Shown one piece after another: positions 55,947 to 64,000 of a DNA stretch of 64,000 nucleotides (position 1 is its first letter; every line of letters begins with the position of its first letter). Under the pieces are notes generated by a model. That model worked only from the letters and a program-made list of their open reading frames with translations. It ran no database searches and was not told where the DNA came from. The DNA is from Thermosediminibacter litoriperuensis (GTDB lineage: Bacteria; Bacillota; Thermosediminibacteria; Thermosediminibacterales; Thermosediminibacteraceae), in NCBI RefSeq assembly GCF_008124715.1, contig NZ_VNHO01000011.1:27341-91340 (forward strand), in the 5' to 3' direction. Made by a program: the position numbers and the translations under genes.

Positions 55947-56516
55947 TTATTTTTTTGCTACTTTGACCAGACAGGGTCTTATAACCTTTGAATGATAAGT
56001 ATAACCCTTCTGCAGCACTTCTACAACGGTATCGCTTTCGTATTTGTCGCTTTCAACCGTCATTATTACCTCGTGGAAGTGCGGGTCGAAGGGCTTGCCT
56101 TCGGCCTCTATCTCCCGGACCCCAAACTTGTTCAAAACATTTTTCATCTGATTGTATATGAGTTTTACGCCCTCGTAAGTGGCACTTTCGGTATCCTCAA
56201 CGGAATTAAGGGCCCTTTCAAAGTTGTCCAATATGGGGAGAATATCCTTTATCAGTTGCTCTCCTGCATAAAGGTATATGTCTTGGATCTCCTTCTGGGT
56301 TCGCTTCTTGAAATTATCGTAATCGGCCAGGGCCCTCAACCATCGCTCTTTATAGTCAGCTGCCTCCTTTTCCTTTTCTTCCAGGGCTCTTTTCAGTTCT
56401 TCGGTTTCCGAAACATTTTCATGCGCCGAACTCGAATTCGCAATTTCTTCGCTTTTTGGCTCATCGTTTTCAGGTATGCCTTCGCGTTCCATGTTTTCAT
56501 TGGATTTCTCAGTCAA
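55947..56516 (-). CDS. grpE: Nucleotide exchange factor GrpE
   Basis: A 189-residue GrpE. An acidic head precedes a long coiled coil (about residues 40-90) and the beta domain GVREIEAEGKPFDPHFHEVIMTVESDKYESDTVVEVLQKGY. It exchanges ADP on DnaK. TTG at 56516 is preferred, since the GTG three codons earlier is part of the SD GAGGTGAT. It follows the chaperonin gene by 15 bases. Confidence 0.95.
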   Translation of the reverse strand: MTEKSNENMEREGIPENDEPKSEEIANSSSAHENVSETEELKRALEEKEKEAADYKERWLRALADYDNFKKRTQKEIQDIYLYAGEQLIKDILPILDNFERALNSVEDTESATYEGVKLIYNQMKNVLNKFGVREIEAEGKPFDPHFHEVIMTVESDKYESDTVVEVLQKGYTYHSKVIRPCLVKVAKK

Positions 56517-56531
56517 AGGAATCACCTCGCA

Positions 56532-58118
56532 TCAAAAATCCACTTCTCCCATGCCGGCCACCGATTCTGAAGGTCCCTTTGCGGCAGGTCCCTCGTCCCG
56601 TTTTTTGATAATCGTGTCGATCCTCAGTATGGCTTGTGCTATTTCGCCCGCCGCTTTAACGGCATGGGTTTTGACCAGAGTTGGATCAATAACGCCGAGT
56701 TGCACCATGTCCGCAAGCTCCCCGGTATCGCAATTAATGCCTATTACATCACTACCTTTTTCCGCCTGGGTATAAATTACCTCTTCCAGCTTTTCCAGCG
56801 GGTTAAAACCCGCATTGTAAACTATCTGAGCCAGCGGGCGCTTGAGAGCTGCGATAACGCAATCGATGCCATAGGAGGCCATTCCCTTTATCTTCTCCCT
56901 CTCTCTTTCCAGCTCCCTAGCAACGGCCACTTCCACAGCTCCACCTCCCGGCACTACGCCGCCTTTCACGGCCGCTTGTAGAGAAGAGGCCGCATCCTTG
57001 GCAATCCTCTCCCGTTCGCCGACTATTTCGGCGGTGGCTGCACCCACCAAGATGGTAGCCATGGGTTTGCCCTTGCCTCCCTCGATCCTTATGTGCTCCA
57101 GTTTTTCGTCTTCGTAGGCCCTCTCCGCCGCCCCTATGTAATTTCTTATCTCTTCGACAGGCTTTTTAAGGCCCATGCGTTTCATTATTCTGGCCCCGGT
57201 ATGCTCAGCCACCTTTTCCAGGTCTCTGGTCGATACCCTCTCCAGAGCTAGAACGCCTGCGTCGGTCAGCATCTCCTCGGCTTCATCGCAGATCCCCTTA
57301 CCCACCAGGATCAGGTTAACCTTAAGGTCTATAAGCTTTTTTAGATTTTGTTTGAACTCTTCCTTGAGGGCCAGGTATCGGGCAAAACCGGCTTCCGTGC
57401 CCAGGGCTTCCTCCTCTATCTGCTCCGGCTCCAGGGCATCGTCTATAACCATTACCCGAACGTCGTTAATCTCCCCGGGCATCTGTTTATTGACCTTTTC
57501 CTTGTCTACGATAATGCCGAGAAAAACTTCATTCTCGGCACCTTCCCGCGCCATTACGATGTCTCTCAGTTTGAAGTTCTTCTCCTTTAACTTTTCTTCG
57601 CCGATGAGTTTCGCTGCCTGAGTGACCAGCTCCGCAATGTCTTCGTGTTCCCTGCCGGCAATAAAGGCTATATTCTTAAGCGCAGGATCACCTATGCTTT
57701 TTACAGGAATGGATTTAGACTGGAGAATTTCTTGGGCCCTCCTTACCCCGTATTTTATCCCCTCGATGACCCTGGCTACAGGAACTCCTCTTATGATCTG
57801 ATTGACTCCCTCCGAGACCATAGTACCGGCCATGATCGTAGCGGTGGTGGTCCCGTCCCCGACTTCTTCCTGCTGGGCTTTGGCTATGTTTATCAGCATT
57901 CTTGCAGCGGGGTGGTTTATATCCATGAGTTTCAATATGGTTACACCATCGTTGGTTATAGTAACCTCTCCGAACCGATCCACCAGCATTATGTCCAGGC
58001 CTTTAGGGCCTATGGTGCCTTCCACTGCCGAAGATACCGCTCTTATAGCGTTGGAATTCGTCAAAAAAGCGGCGAACTTTTCGTCGATTTCCTGGCTGTT
58101 GTTGTTTTTAAAGCTCAA
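56532..58118 (-). CDS. Archaeal-type (group II-like, 'group III') chaperonin in the dnaK operon
   Basis: A 528-residue chaperonin resembling archaeal thermosome/CCT subunits rather than GroEL. Equatorial ATP site: GTIGPKG (34-40), TNDGVTILK (55-63), GDGTTT (87-92), Asp375 in [14 protein letters not shown] (389-396) and [12 protein letters not shown] (460-471). Residues about 228-262 are a charged helical insert fitting the built-in lid of group II chaperonins, so no GroES would be needed. The C-terminus GMGEVDF lacks a long GGM tail. TTG start behind GGGGAGG. It lies between hrcA and grpE under CIRCE. Such genes are known from a few thermophilic Clostridia such as Carboxydothermus. Confidence 0.94.
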   Translation of the reverse strand: MSFKNNNSQEIDEKFAAFLTNSNAIRAVSSAVEGTIGPKGLDIMLVDRFGEVTITNDGVTILKLMDINHPAARMLINIAKAQQEEVGDGTTTATIMAGTMVSEGVNQIIRGVPVARVIEGIKYGVRRAQEILQSKSIPVKSIGDPALKNIAFIAGREHEDIAELVTQAAKLIGEEKLKEKNFKLRDIVMAREGAENEVFLGIIVDKEKVNKQMPGEINDVRVMVIDDALEPEQIEEEALGTEAGFARYLALKEEFKQNLKKLIDLKVNLILVGKGICDEAEEMLTDAGVLALERVSTRDLEKVAEHTGARIMKRMGLKKPVEEIRNYIGAAERAYEDEKLEHIRIEGGKGKPMATILVGAATAEIVGERERIAKDAASSLQAAVKGGVVPGGGAVEVAVARELEREREKIKGMASYGIDCVIAALKRPLAQIVYNAGFNPLEKLEEVIYTQAEKGSDVIGINCDTGELADMVQLGVIDPTLVKTHAVKAAGEIAQAILRIDTIIKKRDEGPAAKGPSESVAGMGEVDF

Positions 58119-58135
58119 TATAACTACCTCCCCGG

Positions 58136-59167
58136 TTAAATCATAGTAGAAAGAGTTTCATTGAGGTAAACCGCCACTTTGTTCAGGATGGATACGACTT
58201 TTGAGTAGTCCATCCTGGTCGGACCTATAACGCCGAAAATGCCGAGATTCTTGCCGCCGACATTAAAATTGGTGGTTATAATACTGAACTCCTGGAGCTC
58301 CTTCCATGGGTTTTCGTTGCCTATGCTAATAGTGATTTGGTCCGGCTTTGAGGTGGATTTTAACACCCTTATTATGAAGTCTTCCTCTTCGATGAGAGAC
58401 AGGAAGTTCCTCGCTTTTTCCACGTCTTTAAATTCAGGGAAGTCCAGCATTCTTGAGCTCCCGCTGGAAAACACTTTGCCGTTCTCTTTGACCTCCTGGA
58501 GTCTCTCAATCAGAACGTGGATAAAGGTGTTCAGTGTTTCCTCATACTCCCTCATCTCGTTTTTTATGCGCTCCATGTAATCCGGGGTTATTTCTTCCAC
58601 GGTCTTTTCCACCAGGTACTTGTTAAAAAGATTGGAAATACGGGTAAGGTCGGAATCCCTCAGGTTTTTGGGCAATTCAATAATCTGGTGGACGATGGCG
58701 CCGAAATTGGTCACCATAATCAAAAGGCCCTTTCCTTTTTCCAGCTTGAGGATCTCAACGTGCTTTAACCGGCTGGCGTGCAGTTGAGGACCGAGTATGA
58801 CCGTGGTGTAATTGGTTAGGTTTGATATAACCCGGCTGGCTTCCTCTATTAAATCTTCCAGTTCCTTTATCCTCTTTTTGAATATCTGATGTATTATATT
58901 GAGTTCATTTTCGTTTAGATTAACTACAGGCATCAAAAAATCCACATAAAACCTGTATCCTTTATCGGACGGAATCCTCCCCGCCGATGTATACGGCTGA
59001 GCTATATAGCCGAGTTCTTCCAGATCTGCCATTTCGTTTCTTATAGTAGCCGGACTGATTCCCATATGGTATTTTCGGGCGATAGTTCTTGACCCTACGG
59101 GCTCGGCGGTGGCGATATAATCGACCACTATAGCCCTCAGGATCTTTATTTTCCTATCGTCCAGCAT
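58136..59167 (-). CDS. hrcA: Heat-inducible transcription repressor HrcA
   Basis: A 343-residue repressor of heat-shock genes that binds CIRCE. The N-terminal winged helix has [45 protein letters not shown]-like dimerisation region follows, and the C-terminus contains [12 protein letters not shown]. First gene of the operon, directly downstream of CIRCE, so it is autoregulated. Confidence 0.96.
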   Translation of the reverse strand: MLDDRKIKILRAIVVDYIATAEPVGSRTIARKYHMGISPATIRNEMADLEELGYIAQPYTSAGRIPSDKGYRFYVDFLMPVVNLNENELNIIHQIFKKRIKELEDLIEEASRVISNLTNYTTVILGPQLHASRLKHVEILKLEKGKGLLIMVTNFGAIVHQIIELPKNLRDSDLTRISNLFNKYLVEKTVEEITPDYMERIKNEMREYEETLNTFIHVLIERLQEVKENGKVFSSGSSRMLDFPEFKDVEKARNFLSLIEEEDFIIRVLKSTSKPDQITISIGNENPWKELQEFSIITTNFNVGGKNLGIFGVIGPTRMDYSKVVSILNKVAVYLNETLSTMI

Positions 59168-59187
59168 ATGAAAAGCACCTCTTTAAA

Positions 59188-59214
59188 TTAGCACTCTCGG
59201 GTCGAGAGTGCTAA
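59188..59214 (-). promoter_or_regulatory. CIRCE operator of the hrcA operon
   Basis: TTAGCACTC, nine bases, GAGTGCTAA: a perfect match to the CIRCE inverted repeat. It lies 20 bases before hrcA and just downstream of the promoter. It puts hrcA, the archaeal-type chaperonin, grpE and dnaK under HrcA control. Confidence 0.97.
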
Positions 59215-59227
59215 AATCCTACTTTAA

Positions 59228-59256
59228 TAAATATCACTTCACATTTTCTTTGTCAA
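59228..59256 (-). promoter_or_regulatory. SigA promoter of the hrcA operon
   Basis: On the minus strand TTGACA (59256-59251), a 17-base spacer and TATTTA (59233-59228). The start site would fall just before CIRCE, so bound HrcA blocks transcription. Confidence 0.7.
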
Positions 59257-59320
59257 GAGAAGCGGAAAAACCACCCAATCCCATTATACCAAAAATTAAA
59301 GCTTCCGGGTATTCCCCTGG

Positions 59321-60190
59321 CTATTTCCAATCTTGACTTCGACTTATGAGATAAACCATATCTTCAGGTATAGGAGCCTTAAAGGATAAATAGGTCCCCT
59401 TTACAGGATAAAAGAAAGTCATCTCAGTACAGTGAAGGGCTTGCCTCTTTATTATATCGTTTTTACCTCCATAAAGAGTATCCCCCGCTACTGGATGACC
59501 TTTATAGCTTAAATGCACTCTTATCTGATGTGTTCGGCCGGTAACCGGTTCTATATCTAATACAGTCAAATTTTTTAGTCTCCTCACTACTTTAAAACGC
59601 GTTACAGCTTTTTGGCCTCTTTCAGAAACACACCTCTCTATTAGACTTCCTTCCCTCCGCGCAATTCGTTCATCAATCACTCCTTCGTCCTCTTTTATAA
59701 CACCCTCCACAACGGCGGTATATCTTTTTTTCATCCGGCCATGGGTTTGTATGAGGTTGTGTATATGCTGGTTGAGGGCTATTATTAAAACCCCCGTAGT
59801 ATCCCTGTCCAAACGATTTACTGGATGAAAGCCTCCCCTTTTGCCTTTTTGGTGTAAGTAATAAATTACGCCGTTGGCAATTGTATCGTCGTAATGGAAT
59901 GCCGTTGGATGTACAACAACGCCGGGTTGTTTATTCAATACAATTATATGATCATCCTCGTATAAAATATTTATTAGTACCGGTGAAGGCACTATACCGG
60001 ATTCTTCAGCCAAATCTATTTCTATTACATCATTACAACATATTCTCGTATTTGTATATGCGGAAACACCGTTCAGTGAAATTTTTCCCCCAAGTTTTAA
60101 CCTTCTCATGGTTCTGCTGGAAAACCCGTTGACTTTGAGAAATTCTCCAACCGTTAACCCTTGTGATGTTTCATCCACTATAAATTTCAT
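59321..60190 (-). CDS. RluA/RluD family rRNA/tRNA pseudouridine synthase
   Basis: A 289-residue enzyme. An N-terminal S4-like RNA-binding domain (VGEFLKVNGFSSRTMRRLKLGGKISLNG) precedes the catalytic domain with HPVNRLDRDTTGVLIIA (catalytic Asp in RLDRDT), RTHQIRVHLSYKGHPVAGDTLYG and ALHC. The target uridine cannot be told from sequence. It lies between hemW and the hrcA promoter. Confidence 0.9.
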   Translation of the reverse strand: MKFIVDETSQGLTVGEFLKVNGFSSRTMRRLKLGGKISLNGVSAYTNTRICCNDVIEIDLAEESGIVPSPVLINILYEDDHIIVLNKQPGVVVHPTAFHYDDTIANGVIYYLHQKGKRGGFHPVNRLDRDTTGVLIIALNQHIHNLIQTHGRMKKRYTAVVEGVIKEDEGVIDERIARREGSLIERCVSERGQKAVTRFKVVRRLKNLTVLDIEPVTGRTHQIRVHLSYKGHPVAGDTLYGGKNDIIKRQALHCTEMTFFYPVKGTYLSFKAPIPEDMVYLISRSQDWK

Positions 60191-60236
60191 GTCGAGTCCC
60201 TCTTACCTGTCATTGTTTTTAACAGAAATCCTCCCT

Positions 60237-61385
60237 TCACTGGCGGTCGGCAGGTCTCTCCGGCAAAAATTCCACAAAGGCTTCGTTGGCCAGGTCAAGG
60301 CCCTTTTCGGTGAGTCTTACATATTCTCCATCTTCGGCGATAAGTTCCTTCTCCTTTAATACCTCCAGAACCCTGCCGTAAACCATATCCAGATCTTTTC
60401 TGAATCTTTTGTAAAATTCCGCCTTACTCACGCCCTTTATCAACCTCAGCCCGAGGATCATGAATTCCGCCTGCTGTTCTTCAGGTAAAAGCGGCTCCTC
60501 TCCTTCCACCGACCTGCCCCGGCTTTTTATTCTCCCGGCATAATCTCGGATGCCGTAAGCGTTATAAAACCTTACGCCATCCATGAAAGAATGGGCCCCG
60601 GCGCCGAGTCCCAGGTATTCGCCGTAAGTCCAGTACACTAAATTATGCCGGCACTCCCTGCCCGGTCTTGCAAAATTGGAGATTTCGTAATGCAGATATC
60701 CCCGTTCCCCCAGGATCTCTCTGGCCATACGGTACATCATCCTCTCCTCGTCCTCGGGAGGCATGGGGAGCAGGCCCTCTTTTTGCAACTTATAAAACTC
60801 TGTGCCCTCCTCCACGGTGAGCCCGTAACAAGACACATGTTCCGGGGATAAATCCGCCAGTTTTTCCAGCGAATATCGGAAGTCATCCACACTCTGACGG
60901 GGCAGCCCGAAAATCAAATCCACGTTTATGTTGTCGAACCCCTCTTCCCTGGCCATGAAAAACTTTTCCTCAAAACCCTTGGCCGTGTGAATCCTGCCTA
61001 TCATTTTTAAAAGCTCGTCTTGAAAAGCCTGCAAGCCCAAGCTCAGCCGGTTGACCCCTGCATCCCTCAATACCGCCAGTTTCCTCCGCGACAGAGTCTC
61101 AGGGTTGGCCTCTACGGTAAATTCGGCGGAGGGACTTATATTAAAAGCCCCGTAGATGGCTTCTATGATGGAGGCCAGATCCCCTTCACTTAAAACGGTG
61201 GGAGTCCCCCCGCCTATATAAATACTGGTCACGCTCCGGTTCATGCCGGCGTAAAAAGAAATTTCCCTTTTCAGGGAATCCACATAAAGAGGTATGGATT
61301 CTGTTTCAGCATAAGAATTGAAATCGCAGTAGGCACATTTTTTTATACAGAAAGGAATGTGGATGTAAAGACCCAATTTTTTCAT
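60237..61385 (-). CDS. hemW: Heme chaperone HemW (radical SAM)
   Basis: A 382-residue radical SAM protein. The cluster motif is CIKKCAYCDFNSY, followed by SIYIGGGTPTVLS and FTVEANPETLSRRKL. HemW binds heme and passes it to target proteins; it was formerly called HemN-like. The ATG at 61385 gives the usual MKKLGLYIHIPFC start, six bases after lepA; a longer frame inside lepA is rejected. The lepA-hemW-hrcA order matches B. subtilis, with the RluA gene inserted. Confidence 0.94.
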   Translation of the reverse strand: MKKLGLYIHIPFCIKKCAYCDFNSYAETESIPLYVDSLKREISFYAGMNRSVTSIYIGGGTPTVLSEGDLASIIEAIYGAFNISPSAEFTVEANPETLSRRKLAVLRDAGVNRLSLGLQAFQDELLKMIGRIHTAKGFEEKFFMAREEGFDNINVDLIFGLPRQSVDDFRYSLEKLADLSPEHVSCYGLTVEEGTEFYKLQKEGLLPMPPEDEERMMYRMAREILGERGYLHYEISNFARPGRECRHNLVYWTYGEYLGLGAGAHSFMDGVRFYNAYGIRDYAGRIKSRGRSVEGEEPLLPEEQQAEFMILGLRLIKGVSKAEFYKRFRKDLDMVYGRVLEVLKEKELIAEDGEYVRLTEKGLDLANEAFVEFLPERPADRQ

Positions 61386-61390
61386 AGCCT

Positions 61391-63193
61391 TTACCCCATT
61401 TTTAACACCGACATAAAGGCCTCCTGCGGCACTTCTACCTTGCCCAGCTGCCGCATCCTCTTTTTGCCTTCCTTCTGCTTTTCCAAAAGCTTTTTCTTCC
61501 GCGTGACATCCCCGCCGTAACACTTGGCAAGCACATTCTTCCTTAGGGCTTTTATTGTCTCCCGCGCGATTATCCGGCCGCCGATGGCTGCCTGTATCGG
61601 AATCTCAAACAGCTGTCTGGGAATCACCTCGCGCAGTTTTTCCACCAGCTGCCTAGCCCTGGCGTAGGCTTTATCTTTATGGACTATAAAAGACAGGGCA
61701 TCCACGATCTCTCCGTTTATAAGTACATCCACCTTGCAGAGCTCGGATTTTGTATAACCGGTAAACTCGTAATCCAGGGATGCGTATCCCCTGGTGCGGG
61801 ATTTAAGCTGATTGAAGAAATCGTAAATTATTTCGGCCAGTGGCATATCATAGCGCAGTATAACCCTTTTCTCGCTTATATACTGCATATCTTTAAAATT
61901 CCCGCGCTTTTCCTGGCAGAGTTCCATAACCGCCCCCACATATTCCGAGGGCAGCATTATGGAAGCCTCTACGTACGGTTCTTCGATGTACTCTATCTTC
62001 GACGGATCGGGAAAATTCGTGGGGTTGTCAACCATTATCTCTTGGCCGTCGGTTTTCTTTATCCTGTATATGACGCTCGGAGCCGTTGTGATAAGATTTA
62101 TACCGTACTCCCTCTCCAGGCGCTCCTGAATGATCTCCATGTGGAGTAACCCCAGAAATCCGCAACGGAAACCAAAACCCAGGGCCGCCGAAGTCTCGGG
62201 CTCGAAAAACATGGCTGCATCGTTGAGCTGCAGCTTTTCAAAGGCCTCTCTCAGCTTTTCGTAATCCTCTCCGTCGGCCGGATAAACGCCGCAGAAAACC
62301 ATGGGCACAGCCTTCTTATACCCGGGTAACGGTTTTTCCGCAGGATTTTCCGCGTCAGTGATGGTGTCTCCAACGCGAGTGTCCTTTACATTTTTTATGC
62401 CCGCCACCACGTACCCCACTTCACCGGCCCGCAGGCTATCGGTGCTCACCATCTCGGGGCTGAATATACCCACCTCGGTAACTTCAAAGGTCCTGCCTGT
62501 AGACATCATCTTAATCTTCTGCCCGGGTTTTATTCTGCCTTCCATGATCCGCACGAAAGCTATGGCTCCTTTATAGGAGTCGTACAGGGAATCGAAGATC
62601 AATGCCCTGAGCGGTTCATCTTCCGACCCACTGGGCGGAGGAATTCTCTTGACGACCGCCTCCAGAACCTCCTTTACACCTATGCCTTCTTTGGCAGAAA
62701 CAAGAAGCGCGTCATCGGCCGGAAGACCTATTATATCTTCTATCTCCCGTTTGACGCTATCCGGATTGGCACTGGGAAGATCTATTTTATTTATTACGGG
62801 CACTATCTCCAGGTCATGCTCAAGGGCAAGATAGGTATTCGCAAGAGTCTGAGCCTCTATTCCCTGAGAAGCGTCTACCACCAGCAGGGCGCCTTCACAG
62901 GCGGCCAGGCTCCTGGATACCTCGTAATTGAAATCCACGTGGCCCGGGGTATCTATCAAATTTAAAAGGTAATCCTGACCGTCTTCAGCTCGATAGATCA
63001 TCCGGACCGCCTTAGCTTTTATGGTTATGCCGCGTTCCCTTTCCAGGTCCATCATATCGAGTATCTGATCTTCCATCTTTCTCTGCGGGATAGCGCCTGT
63101 GTATTCCAGAAGCCTGTCGGCCAGGGTGGATTTGCCATGATCTATATGAGCGATAATACAGAAATTTCTGATCCTGTCCTGCGGTATTGTCAT
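61391..63193 (-). CDS. lepA: Translation elongation factor 4 (LepA)
   Basis: A 600-residue ribosomal GTPase. G motifs: [35 protein letters not shown] and [12 protein letters not shown]. The LepA-specific C-terminal domain is complete ([40 protein letters not shown]). Length is exactly as usual. Confidence 0.97.
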   Translation of the reverse strand: MTIPQDRIRNFCIIAHIDHGKSTLADRLLEYTGAIPQRKMEDQILDMMDLERERGITIKAKAVRMIYRAEDGQDYLLNLIDTPGHVDFNYEVSRSLAACEGALLVVDASQGIEAQTLANTYLALEHDLEIVPVINKIDLPSANPDSVKREIEDIIGLPADDALLVSAKEGIGVKEVLEAVVKRIPPPSGSEDEPLRALIFDSLYDSYKGAIAFVRIMEGRIKPGQKIKMMSTGRTFEVTEVGIFSPEMVSTDSLRAGEVGYVVAGIKNVKDTRVGDTITDAENPAEKPLPGYKKAVPMVFCGVYPADGEDYEKLREAFEKLQLNDAAMFFEPETSAALGFGFRCGFLGLLHMEIIQERLEREYGINLITTAPSVIYRIKKTDGQEIMVDNPTNFPDPSKIEYIEEPYVEASIMLPSEYVGAVMELCQEKRGNFKDMQYISEKRVILRYDMPLAEIIYDFFNQLKSRTRGYASLDYEFTGYTKSELCKVDVLINGEIVDALSFIVHKDKAYARARQLVEKLREVIPRQLFEIPIQAAIGGRIIARETIKALRKNVLAKCYGGDVTRKKKLLEKQKEGKKRMRQLGKVEVPQEAFMSVLKMG

Positions 63194-63234
63194 GGAGGTT
63201 CCTCCTCTTTAAATGCGAAAGCTTTTCGATAAGT

Positions 63235-63588
63235 TTAATTATACATTCTGCAATATTTTTTATCAAGATAAATCCGCAGGTGGGAGAAATTCGCAGGATC
63301 GTAAACACGGACCATATTCGGCACACTGATATTCAAACCTGCTATCCGTATATCCACCTTTCGCCGATCGGCGTAAAAGTCGCTCACTCTTAGCAATTGC
63401 CTGAGAGAAAATCGCCTGCCGAGTATGAAGAAATCGTAAGTCCCATCGGGCAAAATTTTTAAATTAAAGGTCATGGGGGTGATATCCAGCCCCATTGTGG
63501 AATAAACCCCTTCCTCGGCGAAGCGTAGTCCCAAGACGAGAACCACTGCGAATATTAAAAAAAGCGTAAAGAGATCTTTGATATACAT
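63235..63588 (-). CDS. Small membrane-anchored protein of unknown function
   Basis: A 117-residue protein. An N-terminal hydrophobic helix (LFTLFLIFAVVLVLGLRFA) is followed by a likely extracytoplasmic beta-rich domain (LDITPMTFNLKILPDGTYDFFILGRRFSL). SD AAAGGAG precedes the ATG. I do not recognise the family. It lies between lepA and an insertion sequence, where spoIIP or gpr stand in B. subtilis. Confidence 0.6.
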   Translation of the reverse strand: MYIKDLFTLFLIFAVVLVLGLRFAEEGVYSTMGLDITPMTFNLKILPDGTYDFFILGRRFSLRQLLRVSDFYADRRKVDIRIAGLNISVPNMVRVYDPANFSHLRIYLDKKYCRMYN

Positions 63589-63640
63589 AGAATACTCCTT
63601 TTTTCACTCCTGAATTTAGCTGCAGGGAGGAAAGCCCTGA

Positions 63641-63670
63641 TCAAGTCCAATTTTTTGTGTAAAATTCCCT
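63641..63670 (+). repeat. Possible terminal inverted repeat end of the IS256-type element
   Basis: A TCCAATTTTTTGTGTAAAAT segment about 50 bases past the transposase stop resembles T-rich ends of IS256-type elements. The other end is outside the window, so it cannot be confirmed. Confidence 0.3.
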
Positions 63671-63716
63671 CTGGCTAGAATCAGGTTATAAAAGTTTAAC
63701 TTATCGAAACCACTTT

Positions 63717-63998
63717 TTATCTTACTTTTTTCGAGTTTTCTTTCTGCCACTCAAAGTATTCGGCCATATCCAAGTATTTTTTGCCAGAAGTCCATTTTTC
63801 GTCCTGTTCCATAAGCAATGCCCCAATTAGACGAATGGCTGATTCACGGTTGGGAAATATCCTAATAACCCTTTCACGTCGGCGTATTTCTTCGTTTAGC
63901 CGCTCTAAACCGTTTGTAGTTCGAAGTCTTTTCCTATACCGCTCGGGAAACTCTAATACCGCTATAGCATCTTCAAATCCAGATTCTAATACATCCAT
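63717..63998 (-). mobile_element. IS256-family (mutator) transposase, C-terminal part, cut by window edge
   Basis: About 94 codons of reading frame, ending in LDMAEYFEWQKENSKKVR. The segment RYRKRLRTTNGLERLNEEIRRRERVIRIFPNRESAIRLIGALL is the conserved C-terminal block of IS256-family transposases and includes the last catalytic Glu. The N-terminal part and the other IS end lie beyond the window, so it is unknown whether the element is intact. It directly neighbours the conserved lepA region. Confidence 0.9.
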
Positions 63999-64000
63999 GG

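Noticed and set aside
61386..61523. Longer N-terminus of HemW inside lepA
   Set aside because: The added residues are the lepA 3' end in another frame; MKKLGLYIHIPFC at 61385 is the normal family start.

Overview
The window reads as chromosomal core sequence of an endospore-forming, probably thermophilic member of the Clostridia. Evidence: sporulation genes (sigE, sigG, spoIIGA, spoIIM-like, yqfC/yqfD, a Spo0E-type phosphatase, ymxH); gene order close to Bacillus subtilis in the mraZ-to-sigG block and the lepA-to-sigA block; frequent TTG and GTG starts behind strong Shine-Dalgarno (SD) sequences; and an archaeal-type chaperonin inside the heat-shock operon, an arrangement known mainly from thermophilic Clostridia. 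The thermophily and the exact order are inference. Almost every gene is on the minus strand, so transcription runs from high to low coordinates; only a tRNA gene and fmdB are on the plus strand.

Region 1 (1-21700): a division and cell wall (dcw) cluster, mraZ-rsmH-ftsL-pbp-murE-murF-mraY-murD-ftsW-murG-murC-murA-divIB-DUF881-sbp-ftsA-ftsZ. It is followed by the early sporulation switch spoIIGA-sigE-sigG, a small membrane protein and a partial ymxH. Regulatory DNA is readable here: a triple MraZ box, a spoIIGA promoter with a 21-bp spacer (the Spo0A-activated type), and a sigG leader in which an SD-masking hairpin shares DNA with a SigF-type promoter.

Region 2 (21750-29000): the M16 peptidase-like pair yfmF/yfmH, a tRNA-Pro(CGG), a class III aminotransferase, a 55-residue Spo0E-family protein, a SCIFF-maturase-type radical SAM enzyme with no visible substrate peptide next to it, divergent fmdB, and RNase P RNA.

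Region 3 (29040-43100): RNase H, a zinc-ribbon coiled-coil protein, Nif3-like protein, trmK, rpoD (SigA), dnaG and dgt; then the ccpN-ppsR-ppdK pyruvate/PEP module, spoIIM-like, recO and a DUF3048 lipoprotein. Both ccpN and ppsR appear to start at AUA codons.

Region 4 (43100-63600): dgkA, ybeY, pgpH-type HD hydrolase, phoH, yqfD, yqfC, yqeY, rpsU, a HIT protein, mtaB, rsmE and prmA; then the CIRCE-controlled operon hrcA-[archaeal-type chaperonin]-grpE-dnaK-dnaJ; then an RluA-family pseudouridine synthase, hemW, lepA and a small membrane-anchored protein. The right edge cuts an IS256-family transposase.

The most notable system is the group II-like (often called group III) chaperonin between hrcA and grpE. 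The most notable fine-scale observations are the tandem AUA starts of ccpN and ppsR and the sigG leader. No CRISPR array, prophage, restriction or other defence cluster was seen.
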